From the NCBI RefSeq assembly GCF_000002235.5, contig NW_022145606.1:17996254-18060253 (forward strand): DNA of 64,000 nucleotides, written 5' to 3'. The notes beneath the pieces are model-generated. The model saw only the letters and a list, made by a program, of their open reading frames with translations. It ran no database searches and was not told the DNA's origin. Of the stretch, positions 1 to 11,321 are shown piece by piece. Position 1 is the stretch's first letter. Each line of letters begins with the position of its first letter. A program made the translations under genes and the position numbers. Origin of the DNA: Strongylocentrotus purpuratus (Eukaryota; Echinodermata; Echinoidea; Camarodonta; Strongylocentrotidae).

Positions 1-60
1 TCACATTGGTATGGTTTTCTGTTAGGGTTTGCTCCCTTAGCCTTAGATTCTAAAGAGCAG

Positions 61-260
61 GGAAAAAATTAATATTTTTTTTTTTTCGGGGGGTATTTTT
101 CAAACTTGCCTGCATGAAATTAACACTCTAAAATGTGTTATGCATTGAATTCTATGCAAATTTACAGGGGCTCTTTTCTGATTTTTGGGGGCTCTTTTGG
201 GCATTTTAGGGGCTATTTCGCCCAGAGCCCCCGTGTATTTTTTTCACTGCTAAAGAGAAC
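61..260 (+). repeat. Dispersed repeat with GGGGGCTCTTTT motifs
   Basis: This segment recurs in reverse complement at about 45075-45290. Both copies have a poly-T or poly-A stretch followed by a G-rich tract, a line resembling TTTTCAAACTTGC, GAATTCTATGCAAA-like sequence, and then GGGGCTCTTTT steps that end in CCCGTGTATTTTTTTCACTG. A shorter relative occurs near 715-735. No open frame or tRNA-like head was seen. It is best read as an interspersed non-autonomous repeat of unknown class. Confidence 0.6.
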
Positions 261-985
261 GTGAACCACAAGGCAGTGGTTACAACTATGTATGGCAATA
301 ACAATTAACATTTATTAAAAGAATGAGGCGATTACAATTACTTGTATGTTGGTTAAGTTAAGAGTACTAATTGAGTACAACCAAATACTACTTTTAAGTA
401 CTTCATTGATTATAGAGCTGTGATAAAAACAATGATTATAATAGAAAAACAAAGTTTTTTTCCCTCGAAATAAGTGCACAAATTTTAAGGAAATAGAGAG
501 TAGATCGAAATACCTTACGTTATCAAATTAATTTGATTAATAAATTGAGAAACTGATTATAATATATTATGAATCAATTGATTTGGTTGAACCAGAATTA
601 GAATTACTGGTAGAATTAGAATTAGAATTGTCATCTATGTAGTTGGTGACATTACTTATGCCCCTCTACAGAGATCTCACACCCTACTGAACAGGGCTCA
701 AATTAATTTTTTGTCCACGGGGGCTCTTCCAGATGTTTCTGCCCTTGCGCGATCGCCTCCAGCTCCAGCAGACATGCGCGGCAGCGTGCATACGTACCAC
801 TACTAACGGCACAGTAGGCCTATAACCACTGCTGACGGCGGCACTGCAGTTGCGAGCTGAATTGGTAATATAGGCCTACTCATAAAACGAGAAATCTTGC
901 ACGCTAATCTAAGTTCCATTTCATTGGTTTAAGGTTTGAAATTGAAACTCAATATTGTGTTAAAGTTATAACAGAAAAGATAATC
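261..985. other. Gene-free stretch
   Basis: AT-rich sequence with simple runs such as TAGAATTAGAATTAGAATT near 600. No coding exon, RNA gene or recognisable transposon was seen, apart from a short piece of the GGGGGCTCTTCC repeat near 717-735. Confidence 0.4.
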
Positions 986-1000
986 TTTATTTTATAATTC

Positions 1001-1104
1001 CACGGGGGCGATTTTTAATTTTGCAATCGCCCCCGTGAGCAACTTGACGGGGGCGATTATGTAGCTCACGGGGGCGAATCGCCCACCGCCCCCGTGTATT
1101 TTGA
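1001..1104. repeat. Inverted CGGGGGCGAT repeat cluster
   Basis: Four copies of a CACGGGGGCGAT-like word lie within about 100 bases in alternating orientation: CACGGGGGCGAT near 1001, ATCGCCCCCGTGAG near 1026, ACGGGGGCGAT near 1048 and CACGGGGGCGA near 1068, closing with CGCCCCCGTGTATTTTGAGCGCTGCT. The first pair can form a hairpin. The block directly abuts the broken end of the LTR element fossil, and its CCCCCGTGTATTTT close resembles the end of the 61-260 repeat, so the two are probably related. Confidence 0.55.
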
Positions 1105-1214
1105 GCGCTGCTACTGAATGTTGCATGTGCGTTTACAAGCCCAAACAGCATCACTAGAAAATGTAATAAACCACTAGAACTACGAAAAAGCAGCCTTTTT
1201 CCTAGCATCACCTG

Positions 1215-4200
1215 ACAGTGCTATTTGCCAGTAGCCTTTGCTCAAGTCTAATTTTGAGAAATATCTTGACCCTGACCCTGACAAACCAGCAAACAACCCG
1301 TCCACACTTGGGAGAGGTTCTGTATGAAATACAGTAATTTTTATTCAATCAACACCTATATACAAAACCTATTGCCCCCATCAGGCGTCTTGACAACCAC
1401 TGTAGGAGACGAATATGGCGACTCTGATTTCTCAATGACACCCATGTCAAGCATCTTATCAATTTCCTCTTCTATAACTCCTCGGAGATAGACAAATTCG
1501 GTCCAAATTTCACATTCTCGACCATTTCCTGAGCCTCTGAAGACAGAACTTGAGTTCGCAAACTACTTGAGACTAAACGACCATCAAGACCTTCATCCAC
1601 ATCATCCTCCTCATCAAAGCTTGATTGATCACATCCATGGCTCCATTCACATTCACATCATCACGCTTGACCTTTCCATCGACCCTGTTCGTATATCTCT
1701 TTAATAGATTCACATGGAAAACACACACTTTTCCATTCATATCGAGCCAATAGTCATTTCACTTTAAGCTTACCTACTACTCTGAATATACCGTTCCATT
1801 GCAGAAGAAGCTTATTATGATCAGTCGGTAGAAGAATCAAGACCTTATCTCCTGAGACAACATTTCTCTTCCTCGCTTTGGCATTGTAATTGCCTGCATA
1901 CCTAGAAACTGCCAAATACGTAGCTCCTCATGAGCTGCCTTCAAAGGACTCTCCAAAGTAAAACGTTCCTTGAGATCCGTCACATACTGATAAGTCAACT
2001 TGACATCAGCATCTTTAGGCTGTCCACTCCACAACTCTTTGAGAATTTCAAGTGGACCTCAAACCTGCCTACGATAGATGATTTGAATGGCAAAAAACCA
2101 AGTGAAAATCGCGCGCAGACCTAACAGGGGCTAAATACCTATCCCAATCTGTCGGTCTATCGCACAAACTCTATTGATAATCTACTGCTTCAATGTCTAA
2201 ATAACCTCTCAACCAGACGATTACAGGCCGGATGATATGGAAAAGTGGTCAATTGCTTAATGGACAACAACCTACTGACCTCCCGCTTCAAACCTGAAGT
2301 GAATTGACTACCATAGTCAGAAAGAATCTCCTGGGGAACACCTGTATGGCAAAACACACCAACTAGAGCCTCAGCTACTGCGGTGGTCTCGACATTAGGT
2401 AATGCGACTGCTTCTGATAACGAGATACAAAGTCAACAGTTGTATTAGTATTATACATACGATTCTTCCTAGAACTTACATGATGAATGGGACCTACCAA
2501 ATCTATAGCTACTCTCATGAAAAGGATATCGATTACAGGCATCTTGCCAATCGGCACCTTGGAAACTCTTCCCTTCTGAGTTGTTCTCTGGCATATATCG
2601 CAACTAAAACAAAACCTGACAACATCTGCCGAATACCGGGTCAAAAGAAGCATGTCGAAATCTTCGCTGTGGTTTTCCCAATACCGTGATGTTCACTCAA
2701 GATTCCTTCATGGGCTAACTTCAATACTGCCCTTTGATATACCTGTGCTGTGCAACTAACCGTTTTACAGGATTGCTTGAAGTCAATGCTGGTTTAAAAA
2801 CTCTATATAACAACCTATCCTCCATTATGAAATAAGACCATCACGAACTGTAGCTGAGCCTGTTCTCTGGCCTTCCTCAATGTAGGATCTATCCCTGTTT
2901 TTCTCTTAATCTCCTCTGGAGATACATTAGGGATGGCATGACTAAAGGTTGTTGGAGTTGCTGAGACTCTCTAGCTTGCGACCGTGTCTGCACTGCCGTT
3001 CCAATAGCACTACCACGACTAGTGTTACTTCCTCCAGAACTATCTAGCTGAAGCACACCAAACTCTGGAGTATCATCCCCAGTCGAACTACTCTCCTGAC
3101 CATCTGTACCAGTGAAACCACTCTCAGGAATTTCACTTTGAGGTGAACTACTCTCAAAATTATCAACCTGAGACAACCTTAACTTCAGAATTATCAATCT
3201 GAGGCAAATCTCTCTCCCAATTCAGAAGAGGATTACCTACCAAATGAACATGTTCTATTTCCCCAAGAACAAGATCAAAGACTGGTGATTTACATGTACA
3301 TGTATGCTCTTGCAGTTCCTACACAGAAAGGGGACCTAATATCTATCCTAGCCACAGGAAATCGCCAAAATGTCCCGATCTATAAGAATTACACTCAATT
3401 TACTTATACCAGTGAACTGATCACGCGTGACTAACAATTTCCTAACAACTTGCCATGAACATCCTGTAACGTGCAGAACACTATAAACAACCTGGGATCC
3501 TATCTTCCCATCTACTACAGGCAATTTGCTCCTTAGCTTAAAGCTGACATGCAGCCCACATTACTGATTGAGCTTCTCTCCTCAAAGTAGTCTGCAACAT
3601 GTGCAATTACAGATAATACAAACAACAGTCCACATGTGTCGGTATTATCAGGTTCTGGGCAACCAGGCAAACACTAGGGATAGTCAACCTTTCCTATCTC
3701 TGCTTTAGTACCAGAATTTCTCTCAGCAGCCTTATGCTCGTCTACAAGACCTGCAGCAAGTAACCTACCTTACAATTACCGGTATTAGCAAGATGTTCCA
3801 AACATAATCTTCTTAGTCACCGACAGAGATCTAGAGCCACCATTATTCCTCTTCTTATCTCCATGAGATGATTTATCTGGAAATTTCTGTTTCCTACTAT
3901 CAAAATGCTTGGGCCTACCATTCCCAAATTGACCAATATGAGCCTCAACAAATGTATCAGCAAAACTAATGATTTCCGAAACCGACTGAGGCTTTCGTTC
4001 TTTCAGAAACATTTCTGAAATGTTTATAAGACCTTCAGAGGACTTTTCTGTCTCAGACAACTACATCCACCTATCTACTTCTACTTCTACGATGATACTC
4101 AGCAGGATCCATAAGTCAGGATGTAGTGCTGAGGAAGTATCCTAGGTAGTGTCCTATCCTAACCAAGTACTGACTTGGAGTCTCACCTGACTCCAAAGGA

Positions 4201-4270
4201 GAAAATCTAAATTTCTTACGGATACCATCACAAGTCATATTCCCTTGTAGTATTACACTTTCTCTAAAAT
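1215..4270 (-). mobile_element. Broken Gmr1-like Ty3/Gypsy LTR element
   Basis: This is a fossil LTR retrotransposon read on the minus strand. From high to low coordinate it shows a gag region (about 4270-3785, with FLKERKPQSVSEIISFADTF), a protease-to-integrase linker with AVQTRSQAR near 3000, an integrase zinc-binding region (about 2700-2550, CDICQRTT), an integrase core start (RVAIDLVGPI), an integrase C-terminal GPY/F-like part (about 1860-1690, FHVNLLKRYTNRV), and then reverse transcriptase (about 1500-1215, EEEIDKMLDMG and KLDLSKGYWQI). RT lies downstream of integrase. That is the order known for the Gmr1 group of deuterostome Ty3/Gypsy-like elements, not the usual Gypsy order. The element is clearly dead: it has many breaks, no open pol frame, a missing RT end and RNase H, and no LTRs that I could find. 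It looks old. Confidence 0.75.
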
Positions 4271-4554
4271 CAACTTTATCAACCTAGTATTTTGTCTTTC
4301 CTAATGTCAGCCTGAATAATTGTCTTCTTATCTTTCTATCATTAAAGAAAATAATCGCAACTTCCAAATTCTTTTTTTAAAGTAATTTCCCCACGGATCC
4401 CCATTGAAAAATGGTTAAACACAGTCGCTAATTTAAGATAAGATTTTCCCAACGTGTAGGCTGATTTGAAGACACCATTAAAAAAATTGGCCCAGCTAGC
4501 CGTGACCCAAGTGTTTTCCAGCACGCCGCAACCCGAGTGTGCAGTATAAGCTGA

Positions 4555-4680
4555 TTGAATGTGTAAACTTACTTGCAAAGTTGACATTAGTAGATTGAAT
4601 GTGTGAACTTACTTGAAAAGATCAAATGTGTCAACTTACTTGCAAAGATGAGAATAGTCGATTGAATGACGTAGGTGAAT
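4555..4680. repeat. Triplicated splice-donor minisatellite
   Basis: The block ACTTACTT(G)CAAAG or its near variant occurs three times at about 4569-4581, 4608-4620 and 4635-4648, each preceded by AATGTGT(A/G/C)AAC-like sequence. On the minus strand each unit reads (TTTGCAA)GTAAGTT, that is, the end of transporter exon B plus its 5' splice site. The exon end and its donor have therefore been tandemly multiplied about 35 bp apart. The two extra donors could in principle compete with the first, but this is inference. Confidence 0.6.
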
Positions 4681-5705
4681 GCTAATGCTAGAGTATTAGC
4701 TACACAACTCAGATAGCGATCTGTATTATCCACAGGTAGCCAAGTTTGCACCATTGGAAGATGCCTGCTCCACTTACCGTACCTGAAACACACAATAAAT
4801 GCAATGTATTAGCACACTGTGTAATGTCACTTTCAAAATGACTTTTCCCCAATTTGTTTAACTATTGTTCCTACATTAAACAAAAAAGGAAACTTAAGAC
4901 TCTACAGTCTTGGGTTGCACATCATCTACTTTAAATGAGAGAGGGAGCATAGCAACAGAGAAAAAAGTATTTTGGAAACGTTGGACCTTTTTCAAAGGAA
5001 ATACTATTCTTGGGAACCACTTCTATCTTTACTCATAATAATAATAATAATAATAGGCAGTTCTATAGCGCCATCTATCTAGATAATTCTATGCCGAGGC
5101 ACTTTATTATACCCAGGCTCTAGCCTAGCAGCCGTTTATACAGCGCTCCAGCATTTCAAGGAATTAATTCCTGCCAGGGACCCATTTACATCACCTGGGT
5201 TGAGTGTGGCAAATGTAGATCAATGTCTTGCCAAAGGACATTAGTGCCGCAGCGGGACTCGAACCGCGGACCTTGTGATCGACAGTCCGGCGACGTTTCC
5301 ACTCGACCACGACACCTCTAATCCAAGGGTCCACCTATAATAGCCAGAAAGCCGTTGTGACTCGTTAGCGATGCAAACTCTAATCCATCCCTTAAAATTC
5401 AAATTGCACTGCCCCCATATTAAACATTCCATCTCGTTCAGCAATAGCAGAACACGCCCTTAATACTGAACACAACATTCAATGGGATGATACCCACATT
5501 ATTGAGTTATCCATCTGATAGATGGTTAGTCTTACCAATGCCTGGTATAGCTAGTGAAGTAGTTATAAAGAATCCAATAGTTATTGAGTCCCAGCAAAAG
5601 GGTTGTCCTTGCCCATAGAGCACGGTGATGGCAATCCCCCTTGGATCACGATACCAACTAGAAGACTCACAGCAAACATTGTCAGCAGCAGATACAGGCG
5701 ATTAT
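4640..5705 (-). pseudogene. SLC46-like transporter, two exons with frameshifts
   Basis: These are two minus-strand exons of a multi-pass major facilitator transporter resembling SLC46 or the proton-coupled folate transporter. Exon A (5705-5536) follows acceptor TTTCAAACAG and ends at GTAAGA. It encodes a membrane segment (LYLLLTMFAVSLLVGIVIQ) followed by ITVLYGQGQPFCWDS and a second hydrophobic segment. The PFCW and IGFF positions match the SLC46 pattern around TM7-TM8. Exon B (4782-4640) follows acceptor GTGTTTCAG, ends at GTAAGTT, and encodes KLGYLWIIQIAI then SCVANTLALAFTYVIQST. Intron phases match (phase 1) only if one base is added in each exon: at a five-G run near 5636-5640, and near 4710. 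Either the gene is decayed or the assembly dropped single bases here. Upstream exons were not found and may lie in the N gap. Confidence 0.55.
5036..5320 (-). mobile_element. tRNA-derived SINE, minus strand
   Basis: On the minus strand the head (about 5318-5245) resembles a class II tRNA gene: an A-box-like TGGTCGAGTGG and a B-box-like GGTTCGAGTCC. The body reads ATGTCCTTTGGCAAGACATT then GATCTACATTTGCCACACTC and AACCCAGGTG. The element ends with GGCGCTATAGAACTGCC and a (TTA)n tail at 5037-5056. The same body occurs near 53060-53305, 62360-62645 and 63600-63930. It lies in the intron between the two transporter exons. Confidence 0.8.
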
Positions 5706-6412
5706 CTGTTTGAAATAAAAGAGTAAAAAGACAATCATGATATTAATAACACAATAATATTTTTTGTATGCATATCCATGGAATCAGCGTTGATCAGTGC
5801 TGTTTTCTAACAAAAGGGCCCCTGCAAATGCATGTAGATCAGATCAGCTCACATAATTATAATTAAAAACTCTACACTTATACCCAAGACCCTACCCTCG
5901 CCTGCCATCAGAATGCATGTTGCATTATAAACTACATGTAGTTGCTAATACAGGCAAATCTTATCAATCCAAAATTCCAAGGTCCCAAATTTGCAAGATA
6001 TGTTACTGTTATTAAGTCATGCAGTTGCTAATCAACATTTATTAAATCCACTACCATTAATTTTGTATATATGTTAAAGGCCCACTGCACTACTTGTAGC
6101 TTCTTGCGCCCTCTATATAACAAACCATGCCTAATCGGTGACCATTGGTCCCCCATGATCCTCTTTTTCTTATGTTACTGAGAGCTGAGTTAATGAGATA
6201 ACCACCTGTCCAGTGACCTTGCAGGGCAGTTTAATCCCCCCTGTAAACTATGGCAGTACGCTTTAAATTCTATGGGGAGTAGTCTAAATAGAATTTAACA
6301 AATATACAAAATTAACGGTAGGGAATTGTTAGAATTTCTACTAGAATTTTAGTCACTATCCATAATGAAACTGGTAGAATTTCCTGACCTTTTTCTGGTA
6401 TACCTTAATCAA
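5706..6412. other. Gene-free stretch left of the gap
   Basis: Intronic or intergenic sequence upstream of the transporter exons. A sequence near 6075-6250 starting TTAAAGGCCCACTGCACTAC looks like a possible old insertion, but I could not define its ends. No exon was recognised. Confidence 0.3.
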
Positions 6413-6416
6413 TTAA

Positions 6417-6526
6417 AGGTAAAGACCAGTATTGGCAACGCCCAATTTCAAAAAATGAAATGGAAGCTCTCATTACCAATCATGTGAAAGAATATGTTTT
6501 GACTAATACATGATGATAAAAAATTT
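6417..6526 (+). mobile_element. TTAA MITE, cut by assembly gap
   Basis: Starts AGGTAAAGACCAGTATTGG directly after TTAA (6413-6416) and matches the first 110 bases of the complete copy at 47313-47693. The rest of the element (about 270 bases) is lost in the N run. Confidence 0.8.
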
Positions 6527-7026
6527 NNNNNNNNNNNNNNNNNNNNNNNNNNNNNNNNNNNNNNNNNNNNNNNNNNNNNNNNNNNNNNNNNNNNNNNNNN
6601 NNNNNNNNNNNNNNNNNNNNNNNNNNNNNNNNNNNNNNNNNNNNNNNNNNNNNNNNNNNNNNNNNNNNNNNNNNNNNNNNNNNNNNNNNNNNNNNNNNNN
6701 NNNNNNNNNNNNNNNNNNNNNNNNNNNNNNNNNNNNNNNNNNNNNNNNNNNNNNNNNNNNNNNNNNNNNNNNNNNNNNNNNNNNNNNNNNNNNNNNNNNN
6801 NNNNNNNNNNNNNNNNNNNNNNNNNNNNNNNNNNNNNNNNNNNNNNNNNNNNNNNNNNNNNNNNNNNNNNNNNNNNNNNNNNNNNNNNNNNNNNNNNNNN
6901 NNNNNNNNNNNNNNNNNNNNNNNNNNNNNNNNNNNNNNNNNNNNNNNNNNNNNNNNNNNNNNNNNNNNNNNNNNNNNNNNNNNNNNNNNNNNNNNNNNNN
7001 NNNNNNNNNNNNNNNNNNNNNNNNNN
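6527..7026. other. Assembly gap of exactly 500 N
   Basis: The run of N is exactly 500 bases, a placeholder-like length, so the true gap size is unknown. It interrupts a MITE on the left and a minisatellite-bearing hAT-like element on the right. Open frames crossing it are artefacts. Confidence 0.99.
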
Positions 7027-7036
7027 TAATTCCATA

Positions 7037-7734
7037 ATGGTGGTTTACAAATAATGCTGAAATGACATAATTTTCCCGAGATTTTTCATCACTTTTAAGT
7101 AAATTGTACTTTTGTATGCGTTTGTTGGAAAATGACAAATTCCTAAATTTACAGCCAGGCAAGAAAATGCTTCTTGAGATGCCTACATGTCAGGGCCCGC
7201 GGAACGGCGGGGATCGGGATCCTCGAGCCTCCCCCCCCCCCCCCCCCACTTTTTTTGAAAAAGTATATTAAGAGAAATAGAAAGAAAGAGAGCAAGAAAG
7301 AAAAAAAATAGTTAAACTGCCAGTGACACATTATAATGAAGTATCAAAATATGCTCATCTGACCCATGATTAAATTAAATGCCTAAAACCACGAGGGCTC
7401 AGTCCCCCTGGATTCCACCTAGGGCCCTAAGGCAGGCCCTTAGATGCTCATCTGACAGTAATTAAACGCCTAAAACCCCTGAGCTTCCGGGGGCTGTGCC
7501 CTGACCCCAACGAAAAGCCTCAAGGCGGGCCCCTTGATACTCATCTGACCGTAATTTGAGTGCCTAAAACCCTTGAGTTTCCGGGGGCTTCCGCCCCCTG
7601 AACCCCACGCCAATTAGTGACCTGCAAATGTCACAATTAGGGTATCAAATAATGCTCATCTGACCGTAATCAAATGCCTAAAACCCCTGAACTTCCGGGG
7701 GCAGACAAGGTATCAACCATAGTTCATCTGACTG
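7037..7734 (+). mobile_element. hAT-like element part with 75-bp minisatellite
   Basis: Matches 16650-17300 along its length: TTTACAAATxxTG, TTATGCGTTTGTTGGA, GGGCTCGAGCCTCCCCCC, CTTTTTGAAAAAGTAT and then an AGAAAGAAAGA tract. From about 7340 it carries about four units of a 75-80-bp repeat built on GATGCTCATCTGACCGTAAT, GCCTAAAACCCCTGAGCTTC and CGGGGGCTCCGCCCC. The left end is in the gap. Another element begins inside the last unit at 7735. Confidence 0.6.
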
Positions 7735-8992
7735 CAGGCGCGTAGCCAAGGGGCGGTGGGTGGTCCCCCAAAAAACGCGTAGCGAGGAAGCGCGGGAGGC
7801 GTCTTATTTTTTTTCGTACCACGGCGAGCCCGGATTCCTGTTTTATCATGAATATTCATTAGGCAGGGCCGGGGAAAGTCTCGATTCTCTTGAATATTCA
7901 TGTATGATCGAGGCATGCGCAGCATCGAATATCGTGTGTAACAAGTACGTTGGATTAATGGCAGGCCTATAATATGACATAGAAAAGCAATGTCATGGTC
8001 ATTTAGATAATACAGTCATAAATGCTGTGTTTAATTACTAGTAAATGCCAAAATGTCAGTACCGGTAGACAAGATATATAGCATATATTTCAAATAAGAG
8101 TCTTGATAGGCAATTTGTGAGTAGCCTAGGCCTACTTTTCTGAGATTAATGGGAGTCTAGTTCTTTTCATGAATTGGTAAATAATCAGTTCTAGGTTTGC
8201 TTTTTAGATATTACAAGCAGAGGTTGCATTATGGTATTGAATATGTGATACAGTATTATAAACTGTATAAAATAGATAACAAGAATAGGCCTACATACAG
8301 ACATTTATCAAAATAAAATACTTGTGTATTGCACTTAAATTATTTCTATGATCTATGCTCACTTAACTGCATAAGGAAGAAAAGGAAGAAAGAAAAATGG
8401 GATTAGAAAGAAGAATAACAAAGTTAAAAAGTAAAATATATATAAATAATAAATGAATTGAAGAAATAAAGAATACGGAATAGATACCAAGGAAGAAAGA
8501 AATAAATTGCAAGAAAATTGAAATGAAAAGAAGACAAAAGAAAAGGGAAAGGAGCAAGATATATTGATACCATCTTCAATCTTGTTTTCTTTTATCTTGT
8601 TTTTGTTTAGGCCTAGCTAACCATTTTTTCTTTCCTTTCTCTTTTTCTCTTAAAAGTTCTCTTTGGTTTCTTTCTAAAATAATGAGGGAAGGGGGGGGGG
8701 TGGGGGACTCGATGATAATTCATCATTTGAAGGTTTACAATGTGAAGTCCCGAGTTATATGCACCCACTGAAGAAAATCCATGTACAGGGTTGCTGCAGG
8801 AACCCCAGCACCCACAGATCCAACGCATGATGAGACAAACTCGAGAGAAAACTACACATTCTTTCACATACATTGAAGAAAAAAAAGAAGAAAAAAAAAT
8901 CCAAGATCGGTTGAACTCTTTTTGACCCCCTCCCCAGGACGTCGATCAATTACATGTATGTGCCCCCCCCCCCAAACTCTGGCTACGCCCTG
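7735..8992 (+). mobile_element. hAT-like non-autonomous element
   Basis: Left terminus CAGGCGCGTAGCCA and right terminus TGGCTACGCCCTG are inverted repeats of the CAGGGCCGTAGCCA type seen in the small hAT elements at 18802-18942 and 44641-44801. The right 100 bases, with GACGTCGATCAATTACATGT, are shared with those copies. The left 170 bases recur in reverse at about 14380-14480. I did not find a matching 8-bp target duplication, so the ends may belong to two joined copies. No transposase frame was seen. Confidence 0.5.
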
Positions 8993-9002
8993 GCGATAAT
9001 TA

Positions 9003-9260
9003 CCCACTATTCAAATCTGACAGGTGCCCCTTTTTTCTTCAACAAATGCCCTTTAACTTCATAATAAGTGCCACTGTTCCATTTTCATAAGTGCCCCTTG
9101 TGATATCTGATAAAAGCCCTTTCATTTTTTTTACTTTGACACGCGCCCCCTTAAACTTTCTAACAAGTGCCTTTTTACCTTTTGATATGTGCCCCTTTCC
9201 CTGTTTAATAGGAGCCCCAACCCAACCCTTTCTCATAAATGCCCCTTGACACATGCCCCC
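9003..9260 (+). repeat. GTGCCCCTTTT minisatellite fragment
   Basis: About ten loose copies of a 22-30-bp unit of the type TGATAAGTGCCCCTTTTCAT. It is the same unit that fills the hAT element at 12125-13454, so this is probably a fragment of that family. Confidence 0.6.
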
Positions 9261-9299
9261 TTTTCCTTTTTTTATAATTCCCCTTTTCTCTCTTTCTCT

Positions 9300-10440
9300 G
9301 TCTTTCGAAAACTATCTTCTGCAAGGTTTGTTCTCTTGACTGAGCAACCTGTTGCAATTCCTTTCTGTCTCACTTTCAGTCGTACTTGTTGCCACTCATT
9401 TGCATTCACTCGTTATCAACTACCATCAACCATTCCATATTCACTCCATTACTGTCCACATTTCAATTTCATTCTCTTCACTCTCCCTTTTTGGCAGCCT
9501 TTCTAGGAGCTTTGCTAGAAGTAGAACATTTTTAATGTAGAGGCCAGAGAAACCGGAAAGTATGTTAATCATTTTATTCAAATATCTAACTTGAAAAAAG
9601 GAAAGTGAAACATTGTTTAATTACAATATATTGACATAATTTTGTTAAAGAAAAAATTTGAATTTAACACTGGAAATTTGTAATTGGTTTGCTAGCCCCC
9701 CCCCCCCCCCCCCCCCCCCAAAAAAAAACACACTCAAAACACAACAGTGGTACCAGGGTTTTTGTTAGGAGGCCCATGTACTGTATAATTTTTATTCTTA
9801 AGAATAGTTTTTCTCTTTTTTATTAATTTGACATTGGCATACCGTAAATTTCACCAGGAACCCCCCCCCCCCCCCCCCACATTAACAATCGACACTGCCA
9901 TTACTTCTACCAACAGTAATGCTATAATTCAAATTTCACTTTCTAAATCCTTCTAAATATAATCATATTTGTACAGAGGATAAGATAAGAGGATAGCAAG
10001 CCCCCCCCCCCCCACTCCCTGTTTTCTTTAGTTGGGAAGCATCGAAACATGATTCTATGAAAGCTACCAGTTTGGATACGAAAGGCAGTGAGGATTAGCA
10101 GTTTCCATATTTAATGCATTTAGAGTGTTGTCTTTCAAACCTTCTTACATACAATACTTGAAGTAGCAATAATTTCATAATCTACAAAACTTCCCATACA
10201 GAAGTCCATAGAGGTAAATGAATTTTAACATGTATAATTATAATCAAAATATCATTGATTAATTCAATCTTTGATATAGACTGATAGACCTTTATCAATC
10301 AAATTTGAAGGAGAATCTTTCTGCCCAGTCCTCAGTTTCATCCTATAAGATGGTAGTTGACATTGTTAGAATTTTAATGTTTATTCGTTGAGGATTAGTT
10401 ATCTTTAATTATTTGAAAGTCGACAAGATGATAAACTTCA
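9300..10440. other. Gene-free stretch with long poly-C runs
   Basis: Contains poly-C tracts near 9696-9719, 9860-9878 and 10001-10012, one followed by poly-A. No exon, RNA gene or bounded transposon was recognised. It lies downstream of the host gene 3' end at 10446. Confidence 0.4.
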
Positions 10441-10445
10441 TTAGC

Positions 10446-10451
10446 TTTATT
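10446..10451 (-). promoter_or_regulatory. AATAAA polyadenylation signal
   Basis: TTTATT on the plus strand, that is AATAAA on the minus strand, about 92 bases after the stop codon of the exon at 10543-10614. The spacing suits a short 3' UTR. Confidence 0.55.
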
Positions 10452-10542
10452 GAATGTAGTATTCTACAAACATATAATACAAATAACATATAAATATCAT
10501 GTAAATATTCCAGTTTAAACCCATCTCTATTGTCCTCTTTCA

Positions 10543-11321
10543 TTATATGAGGGTGGCATCTTTAAGACGTAGTCTCGTGTATATATCTTCTGCATCCATC
10601 ACTAAAGTTGTAGCCTAGTTTTCAGAAAAAATATAACCCAAGTCTGTTGAATGGAAAAATGAAATAAGATATAAAAAAAATCAACAATGACTAATAACAT
10701 ACACCCCTGATACCTGCTCAGAAAAAGGAAGGACTGAAATTCACTTGGGGTTCTAGTGGGCAAACCTAAACTATTTTTTGTACAAGACTAGTTTAAATAC
10801 TGACCGCATCTTAAATTATTACTGATGATCCCATTAAGACGATAGGCCTGCTGGAGCTCGGATCAGACAAGGTATGAAATAAGTAATACAATGTAATACA
10901 ACTCGTGCTCATACCGGTAATTGAATAATACTCGGTTAAGTATGGGACATAAAATGACCAAACAACTTTGACCAGCGAATGTACTGGAAATAATGCTACT
11001 GAAACATACGTAATGTAGACTTATATTTCATCTATATTGACATTTAATTTTTAATCTAAATTACAATTGTGATATTAAGTCAATTATTCTTTTACAAGTC
11101 AACTGACAATGAAAATATCTGTTTCAGATCTATAATTTTCTTCATGACATTTGTTCCACAAAAATTTATTGGGGTACCTTCATGTATATTAGCACACTTG
11201 CTCGTATGAAGTGTAGTAGGCCCGCATCTCTAGATATGATCCCGTCAACATCTGTTCTTTGTTCCTCTCCTGAGTTTGCAAACCAGAATGCCTTCATCAT
11301 CCACTGTAGAGAGGCATCATC
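10543..11321 (-). CDS. Last two exons of an unrecognised host gene
   Basis: The penultimate exon (11321-11178, 144 nt, 48 codons) lies between acceptor TCTCATGTAG and donor GTACCC. It reads DDASLQWMMKAFWFANSGEE, then QRTDVDGIISRDAG and LLHFIRASVLIYMK. The last exon (10614-10543) follows acceptor AAAACTAG and reads ATTLVMDAEDIYTRLRLKDA then TLI and TAA. Both are phase 0, so they join in frame, and an AATAAA follows 92 bases on. The sequence is mixed helical with a hydrophobic patch (HFIRASVLIYM). I do not recognise the family. Upstream exons should lie at higher coordinates, but the hAT element at 12125-13454 and AT-rich DNA occupy that space and I could not place them. The exon calls rest on an open frame plus splice signals only. 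Confidence 0.5.

Noticed and set aside
5240-5320. tRNA gene on the minus strand
   Set aside because: A- and B-box-like words are present but no cloverleaf with acceptor pairing was evident, and the sequence continues into a known SINE body and (TTA)n tail.
6448-7162. Three open frames of 175-219 codons across the gap
   Set aside because: They consist almost entirely of N and exist only because N does not encode a stop.
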